The notes beneath the pieces were generated by a model, which was not told the origin of the DNA, did no database searches, and saw nothing but the letters and a program-made list of their open reading frames with translations. From Paenibacillus mesophilus (lineage in GTDB: Bacteria; Bacillota; Bacilli; Paenibacillales; NBRC-103111), in NCBI RefSeq assembly GCF_005938385.1, contig NZ_VCRA01000010.1, forward strand, positions 186,001-250,000: DNA of 64,000 bases, written 5' to 3'. Made by a program: the position numbers and the translations under genes. Below, in pieces: positions 60,013-64,000 of this stretch (within the stretch, counting starts at the first letter, position 1; every line of letters begins with the position of its first letter).

Positions 60013-61587
60013 TTACACCGGAGAGATAACCGGCCAATCCAATTCCACGCCGGCCCGGACAAGCCGGGCTTGGAAATCGCGAAGATGCGGCTCGGTATTG
60101 CGCACCTCGCGGGGCGTGAGTCCGTTGTCGAGGCAGTAGGCGGCCAAATATCCAGCCGCTTCGCCGATGTTCCACTCCACCGGATGGAGCCGGTAGCAGC
60201 CGTTGGTCAGATGCGTCACGCCGATATTTTTGCAGGCCGGCAACAAGTTGTCGACCCTCACCGGAATAAGGCTGCCCAGCGGAATTTGGAACGGGCTGAC
60301 CGGAACGTAGCAGCCTTCCCGCCCGCCGGTCGTCGGGTGAAGGTCGATGCGGTAGCAGCCGACGCCGACCGAATCGACGAACTTCTCGGCATCATCCCGT
60401 CCTCTGGCGGCTGGGCTGACATGCTGCTCCAACACGGTGAATTCGGCGCGAATCCGCCGCGATTCGCGAATATACGGCGCTTTGGCCATCCCGTCCTCCG
60501 TGCCCAGCACATCCTTGCGCAGCCGCAGGCCGGGATATCCTTTGCCGCCATCCGGCCGGGGAGCTTCCGTCTGCAGCCAGTAGAGCAGGCTGCGGCTCAA
60601 ATTTTTCGCCCGCTTGATTTGCCGCTCCCGCTCCGTCTCGTCCACGTCGATAATGCTGCCGAGCCAGTAATCGTTCTGCGGCCAATTGACGAGCGTAATA
60701 TCGCTATCGAACGTCCCCGGCACGAAATTGGACTTATCGGTCGAGCGGCGGTAGTCCCACAGCGGGAATATGCCGGGTTCTCCGGTCTTGAACAGGCTGT
60801 ACGATTTGAACGGGCTGAAGCTGGAGGTAGCCCAGCTGAGCAGGCGATCCTTCATGAACGGAGCCTGGTAGGTGAGCCAAAACTCATACTCGTCCGGCTT
60901 CGCGATCGTATGGTCTTCGCCTTCGCGGTAGTCCATGGCGAATACGACCGTGAACGACTGGATGTCGTCCGGCTCCGCATCTCCCTCGAGCGCGCTCGGC
61001 TCGCCGGTTTCGGCCTTCGATTCCGCGCCTGTCACGTATTCGATGCCGGCCAGCGGCAGCAGGTCGCCGCATTCCGTTGCATCCAGCACATAGGGGGCAT
61101 GCAAAATCTGTTCTTCGCCGTCCGGCGTGTGCCGCACCGTTACGCTAACGACCCGATTGCCGTCCGTCTGCGCGGCGACCGGCTTGCGGTTCAGCAAAAT
61201 CGTGACGGCCCCGCTGTGCACATAAGGCGCCATCATCTCGTTCAGCACGGCCAGCGCAACGCGCGGCTCGACGCATAAGCGGCTGACGATAGCGTTGCCC
61301 GGGTTAAGGCGGGGGTTGGCCGTCGCTTCAGGTGTCAGCGGGAAGTTGCGCTTGTAATAGTCCCGCACCTTATCGCGGAAAGCGCGGTATGTGCGGGTGC
61401 AGCCGAATTGCTCGATCCAGCGGTGCTCGTCGGGAGGGACGGCCTGGCTCGTCACCTGGCCTCCGATCCAATCGGTTTCTTCGGTCAGGATGACGCGCTT
61501 GCCGGCTTTGGCCGCCGCCATGGCCGCCGCGCAGCCGCCGAGCCCTCCGCCGATAATGAGGATGTCGCTATTCATCACCTGTGACAT
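60013..61587 (-). CDS. FAD-dependent oxidoreductase (FAD_oxidored family)
   Basis: 524 residues. N-terminal Rossmann fold (DILIIGGGLGGCAAAMAAAKAGKRVILTEE), the WIGGQVTSQAVPPDEH signature of PF12831-type oxidoreductases, and a late conserved block (LLPACKNIGVTHLTNGCYRLHPVEWNIGEAAG). ATG at 61587 with TTAGGAAGTGAT, coming 12 bases after the NanE stop, so translation is coupled. Family members oxidise sugars or organic acids. Genome context points to a sugar substrate in an amino-sugar pathway (inference). Confidence 0.88.
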   Translation of the reverse strand: MSQVMNSDILIIGGGLGGCAAAMAAAKAGKRVILTEETDWIGGQVTSQAVPPDEHRWIEQFGCTRTYRAFRDKVRDYYKRNFPLTPEATANPRLNPGNAIVSRLCVEPRVALAVLNEMMAPYVHSGAVTILLNRKPVAAQTDGNRVVSVTVRHTPDGEEQILHAPYVLDATECGDLLPLAGIEYVTGAESKAETGEPSALEGDAEPDDIQSFTVVFAMDYREGEDHTIAKPDEYEFWLTYQAPFMKDRLLSWATSSFSPFKSYSLFKTGEPGIFPLWDYRRSTDKSNFVPGTFDSDITLVNWPQNDYWLGSIIDVDETERERQIKRAKNLSRSLLYWLQTEAPRPDGGKGYPGLRLRKDVLGTEDGMAKAPYIRESRRIRAEFTVLEQHVSPAARGRDDAEKFVDSVGVGCYRIDLHPTTGGREGCYVPVSPFQIPLGSLIPVRVDNLLPACKNIGVTHLTNGCYRLHPVEWNIGEAAGYLAAYCLDNGLTPREVRNTEPHLRDFQARLVRAGVELDWPVISPV

Positions 61588-61598
61588 CGGATCACTTC

Positions 61599-62285
61599 CT
61601 AATTGGATTGCTTCAGCCATTGGCCGAGTCGGTCCGCATATTTTTGGGTAATGAACTGAGGCCGTGTAATGGCGCCGCCGACGACAACGTATTCGGCTCC
61701 GGCCTCGAGCGCCTCGACCGCTTCGGCAGGGCTCCAGATCCGACCTTCCGCGACCAGCGGCTTCTTCAATTGCTTCGCCAGCTGCCGGACCAGCTCCAGA
61801 TCGGGACCTTCCTGCTTCGGGCTGTACGGTGTATATCCGGACATCGTCGTGGAGATGAGATCCGCTCCGAGCGATTCCGCGAGCAGCCCTTCCTCCAAAG
61901 TCGAAATATCGGCCATGACCGCCACGCCCGCCTCATGGCAATGGCGAATCAGCTCGACGACCCGCTCGGCGCGGTCTTCCCGGTTCGTCATATCCATGGC
62001 GACGACGTCGGCGCCTGCGTCGATAATCGCCTGCACGTCGACAAGCTCCGGCGTAATGTAGATGTCCGAGCCGGGAATGTCGCGCTTCAGCAGTCCGATA
62101 ACGGGCAGCTTCACCGCAGCCTTGATCTCGCGTATATCGTCCGGTCCGTTGGCGCGGATGCCGATCGCTCCGCCCTGCTCGGCGGCAAGCGCCATGCGCG
62201 CCATCGTTCCTTGCCAGTACAGTGGCTCGCCCGGCAATGCCTGGCAGGACACAATCAATCCTCTTTGGGCAAATATCGGTTTCAT
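61599..62285 (-). CDS. nanE: N-acetylmannosamine-6-phosphate 2-epimerase
   Basis: 228 residues. Converts ManNAc-6-P to GlcNAc-6-P, the third step of sialic acid breakdown. TIM barrel with GLIVSCQALPGEPLY, GAIGIRANGPDDIREIK, LPVIGLLKRD, DVVAMDMTNR, VAVMADISTLEEGL, ISTTMSGYTPYS and PLVAEGRIWSPAEAVEAL..GAEYVVVGGAITRP, all conserved in NanE. AAGGAGTG eight bases before the ATG. NanA (lyase) and NanK are not in this window unless the ROK kinase is the NanK. Confidence 0.95.
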   Translation of the reverse strand: MKPIFAQRGLIVSCQALPGEPLYWQGTMARMALAAEQGGAIGIRANGPDDIREIKAAVKLPVIGLLKRDIPGSDIYITPELVDVQAIIDAGADVVAMDMTNREDRAERVVELIRHCHEAGVAVMADISTLEEGLLAESLGADLISTTMSGYTPYSPKQEGPDLELVRQLAKQLKKPLVAEGRIWSPAEAVEALEAGAEYVVVGGAITRPQFITQKYADRLGQWLKQSN

Positions 62286-62326
62286 GGGATGAACACTCCT
62301 TGATTATCTGGATGAGTAATGAACGG

Positions 62327-63388
62327 TTACGCCTGCGAGTGGTCCAGACCGATTGCGCACAGAAGGCCGGCAAACGTGGCCGCCTTGCGGAACGTAGTCG
62401 TAACCGGAGAACGCTCGGGGTCATCGTTTTTGACTTTGGGCCGGAAGTAGGAGATGCCGTCGCGGGTCAGGCCGTCCTCGACTTCCGCAAGTCGCCTTGC
62501 AACATAAGCCTGCGCCTGCTCGATATGAGGGACGCGGGAGAGCGCGAGCGTGATTTCCGGCACGTTCGCCCAGTCGCGGCACCACCATGGCGCCTCGTTG
62601 CTGTCGTTCGGTCCGTCGACGAGCGCCTGGAGCACGGTTTGCACCGCTTCTTCCTCGATGTGCTTCCACCTTTCCCGAAGCGGCTCGGACAACAGCGGAA
62701 GCAGCGGGGAAGCGAACGCGATAATCGTCACTTGGTACGCCACGCTGTTCCCCATTCCGACGCTGCCGTCCCAATTTTCCGTGTACGGCCACCAGCCGGG
62801 GGTGTGGCGTCCGAACCGGTCGGCCACGTGGGCCACTGTTCGCTCGATCTGCTCGAGGTAGACTGGGTTTCCGGTCAGCTCATAAGCCCTTCCGAGCGTA
62901 TGCGCGGCGTAAATGTCGCCGTTCAGCACGTCGTGCATGCGGGCGTTCGGGTTTTTATAGATGGCGCCGGGATTTTCTTCCGCCACCTGGGTCAGCAAAT
63001 AGTCGGCGGAGCGGATCAGACTCGTCTTGGCCGATTCGTTGCCCGTAGCCTTATACACGTGGTACAGGCTGTTGGCCGAAGCCCCGATCTCGGCGATATC
63101 CACGGTTCCGGACTCGCCTTTCTTGACATAATAAGGCTGGCCGAACGCGCCTGACGGCAGCTGCCGCCGCATGACATCGTCTATTAACCGGGCGGCGGTA
63201 TCCGAGCCGGCAGCGCCGGCAAGCTTGGATTCCAGCACGTACAGGCAGGCGGTTTGCGCCGTCGTGCAGCAGCTCGCGCGGTCGCCGAGCTCGTCGTCCA
63301 ATACGTATAGCCGCCCGGCTTCGTCATGCCGCAGCAAGCCGTCCAAATACGCTTTCAATTTCCCGGCAAGCGAAGGGATTTGCTCCAT
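62327..63388 (-). CDS. Alpha/alpha-toroid protein, glycosidase- or epimerase-like
   Basis: 353 residues, entirely helical-looking, with repeated helical hairpins (AARLIDDVMRRQLPSGAFG; SLIRSADYLLTQVAE; ARMHDVLNGDIYAAHTLGRAYELTGNPVYLEQIERTVAHVADRFG). This is the layout of the six-hairpin family (unsaturated glucuronyl hydrolases, AGE-type epimerases). Trp-rich WWPYTENWDGSVGMGNS may line the active site. No diagnostic catalytic motif recognised. First gene of the operon with NanE and the FAD oxidoreductase. GAGGAGAAA before the ATG. Confidence 0.7.
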   Translation of the reverse strand: MEQIPSLAGKLKAYLDGLLRHDEAGRLYVLDDELGDRASCCTTAQTACLYVLESKLAGAAGSDTAARLIDDVMRRQLPSGAFGQPYYVKKGESGTVDIAEIGASANSLYHVYKATGNESAKTSLIRSADYLLTQVAEENPGAIYKNPNARMHDVLNGDIYAAHTLGRAYELTGNPVYLEQIERTVAHVADRFGRHTPGWWPYTENWDGSVGMGNSVAYQVTIIAFASPLLPLLSEPLRERWKHIEEEAVQTVLQALVDGPNDSNEAPWWCRDWANVPEITLALSRVPHIEQAQAYVARRLAEVEDGLTRDGISYFRPKVKNDDPERSPVTTTFRKAATFAGLLCAIGLDHSQA

Positions 63389-63448
63389 AGGAAATTTCTC
63401 CTCACGTTTGAAGTCATCCTATCCATATTAAGAAATGAACTACCTTGA

Positions 63449-63454
63449 GTATAA
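63449..63454 (-). promoter_or_regulatory. -10 box of the NanE operon
   Basis: TATACT on the minus strand about 60 bases upstream of the ATG at 63388. The -35 region is poor, so an activator may be needed. Confidence 0.4.
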
Positions 63455-63477
63455 CATACTTTGGAGAAAAGTTCCCT

Positions 63478-63496
63478 TTCATAATAATATTATGAA
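63478..63496. promoter_or_regulatory. Operator-like palindrome
   Basis: TTCATAATA-A-TATTATGAA, perfect 9-bp arms, centred ~36 bases upstream of the minus-strand -10. It lies in the 381-base gap 63389-63769, which otherwise holds only divergent promoters. Confidence 0.6.
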
Positions 63497-63651
63497 GGAA
63501 AAATTCATCCACACACCGGCATCGCTTGAAATAAGCGGGAAAAGAAACTACAATGAAGATACAGCGAATGGAGCATATCTCCCTTTTCATGACTGAAAAT
63601 AGGATAATATTTCCTGCCTCACTCCGTTCTCTGCTTTTCCGGTTCCTGACA

Positions 63652-63680
63652 TTGACACGAAGCCGAGCCTATACTACAAT
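63652..63680 (+). promoter_or_regulatory. Sigma-A promoter for the sensor gene at window end
   Basis: TTGACA, 17-bp spacer, TACAAT. The start codon at 63770 is ~85 bases further on. Confidence 0.75.
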
Positions 63681-63769
63681 TTCGACAAGAAACGACGCAG
63701 CTCCGCTCAAGTTACGAATGGGGACTGCTTCTTTTTTTGCAAGCGGATTATTTTTCGGGGGTGGGTACG

Positions 63770-64000
63770 GTGGCAGGCAAGTTCACGCGGCTGTTCAAGA
63801 ACACGACGTTCAAGCGGAAGCTGTACTTGTACTCGCTCCTCTTGTGCCTCGTACCGGTGCTCGTTCTCGGGACGTTATCTTCGACGATCGCTTCCCGGAT
63901 GGTGCAGGAGGAAGTGGACCACAATCATCAGATCATCCTGCGGCAAATCCAGTTCCAAGTCGACCGTTTCCTGCAGACGCTGGAGAAATCGTCCATCGAC
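63770..64000 (+). CDS. Membrane sensor protein, 3'-truncated by window edge
   Basis: The first 77 residues, from a GTG, of a membrane sensor: short basic N-terminus (KFTRLFKNTTFKRK), one TM helix (LYLYSLLLCLVPVLVLGTLSSTIAS), then the start of an extracellular helix (VDHNHQIILRQIQFQVDRFLQTLE). This is the opening of a dCACHE-type histidine kinase or YesN/AraC regulator. Which one it is lies beyond the window. Adjacent and divergent to the NanE operon, which it may control. Confidence 0.75.
   Translation, partial: MAGKFTRLFKNTTFKRKLYLYSLLLCLVPVLVLGTLSSTIASRMVQEEVDHNHQIILRQIQFQVDRFLQTLEKSSID

Overview
The window looks like chromosomal DNA from a Paenibacillus-type endospore-forming Bacillota. 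It is GC-rich for a Firmicute (by eye clearly above 50% G+C). It has strong AGGAGG ribosome binding sites and many GTG/TTG starts, a gerA-type spore germination operon, two LplB/YtcP-type sugar importers each beside a large membrane-bound YesN/AraC regulator, and a Bce-type peptide-antibiotic module. No rRNA, tRNA, CRISPR array, transposase or integrase was found.

Layout. 1-3.6 kb: the end of a histidine kinase with its LuxR-type response regulator, a DUF6483 protein, a FrnE-like DsbA protein and a small membrane protein. 3.8-5.7 kb: a DUF72 gene broken by a -1 frameshift, followed by an AT-rich two-gene cassette bracketed by an 18-bp direct repeat of the DUF72 3' end. This looks like an insertion and is the strongest candidate novelty. 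6-11.2 kb: an orphan solute-binding lipoprotein, a 762-residue beta-propeller and a GntR regulator fused to a solute-binding domain, with no permease. 11.2-16.6 kb: guanine deaminase, a small Gln/Ala-rich protein and a four-gene ger operon. 16.7-25 kb: an HtrA protease with three C-terminal repeats, an AcuI-type reductase, an HD-GYP phosphodiesterase, an AI-2E-family transporter and a CNNM/CorC protein. 25-29.3 kb: a membrane-anchored multicopper oxidase and a Tat-exported PhoX phosphatase preceded by a four-repeat Pho box.

29.5-44.1 kb: two carbohydrate ABC importers (binding protein plus two permeases, no ATPase), each next to its own YesN/AraC regulator. The first is joined to a GNAT acetyltransferase and an Asp-box sialidase-like protein. 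44.2-50.8 kb: a GT-C-type membrane glycosyltransferase directly upstream of a BceRS-like two-component system, an antisense-strand small Cys-rich protein with a 41-bp palindrome, and BceAB-like ABC genes. 50.9-55.4 kb: an EamA exporter and a heterodimeric ABC exporter. 55.8-58.9 kb: MurQ, a DUF4434 protein and a ROK kinase, with a dispersed palindromic repeat between them. 59-63.4 kb: cysteine synthase, then a minus-strand operon of an alpha/alpha-toroid protein, NanE and an FAD oxidoreductase, preceded by an operator-like palindrome. The window ends in the 5' part of another membrane sensor.

Working together: much of the right half points to uptake and breakdown of host- or wall-derived sugars, including amino sugars (sialidase-like protein, MurQ, ROK kinase, NanE, sugar importers), under one-component membrane regulators. 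The Bce module and wall-related genes suggest envelope stress defence. Functions are assigned from recognised family motifs in the translated sequence. No database search was run, so substrate-level statements are inference.
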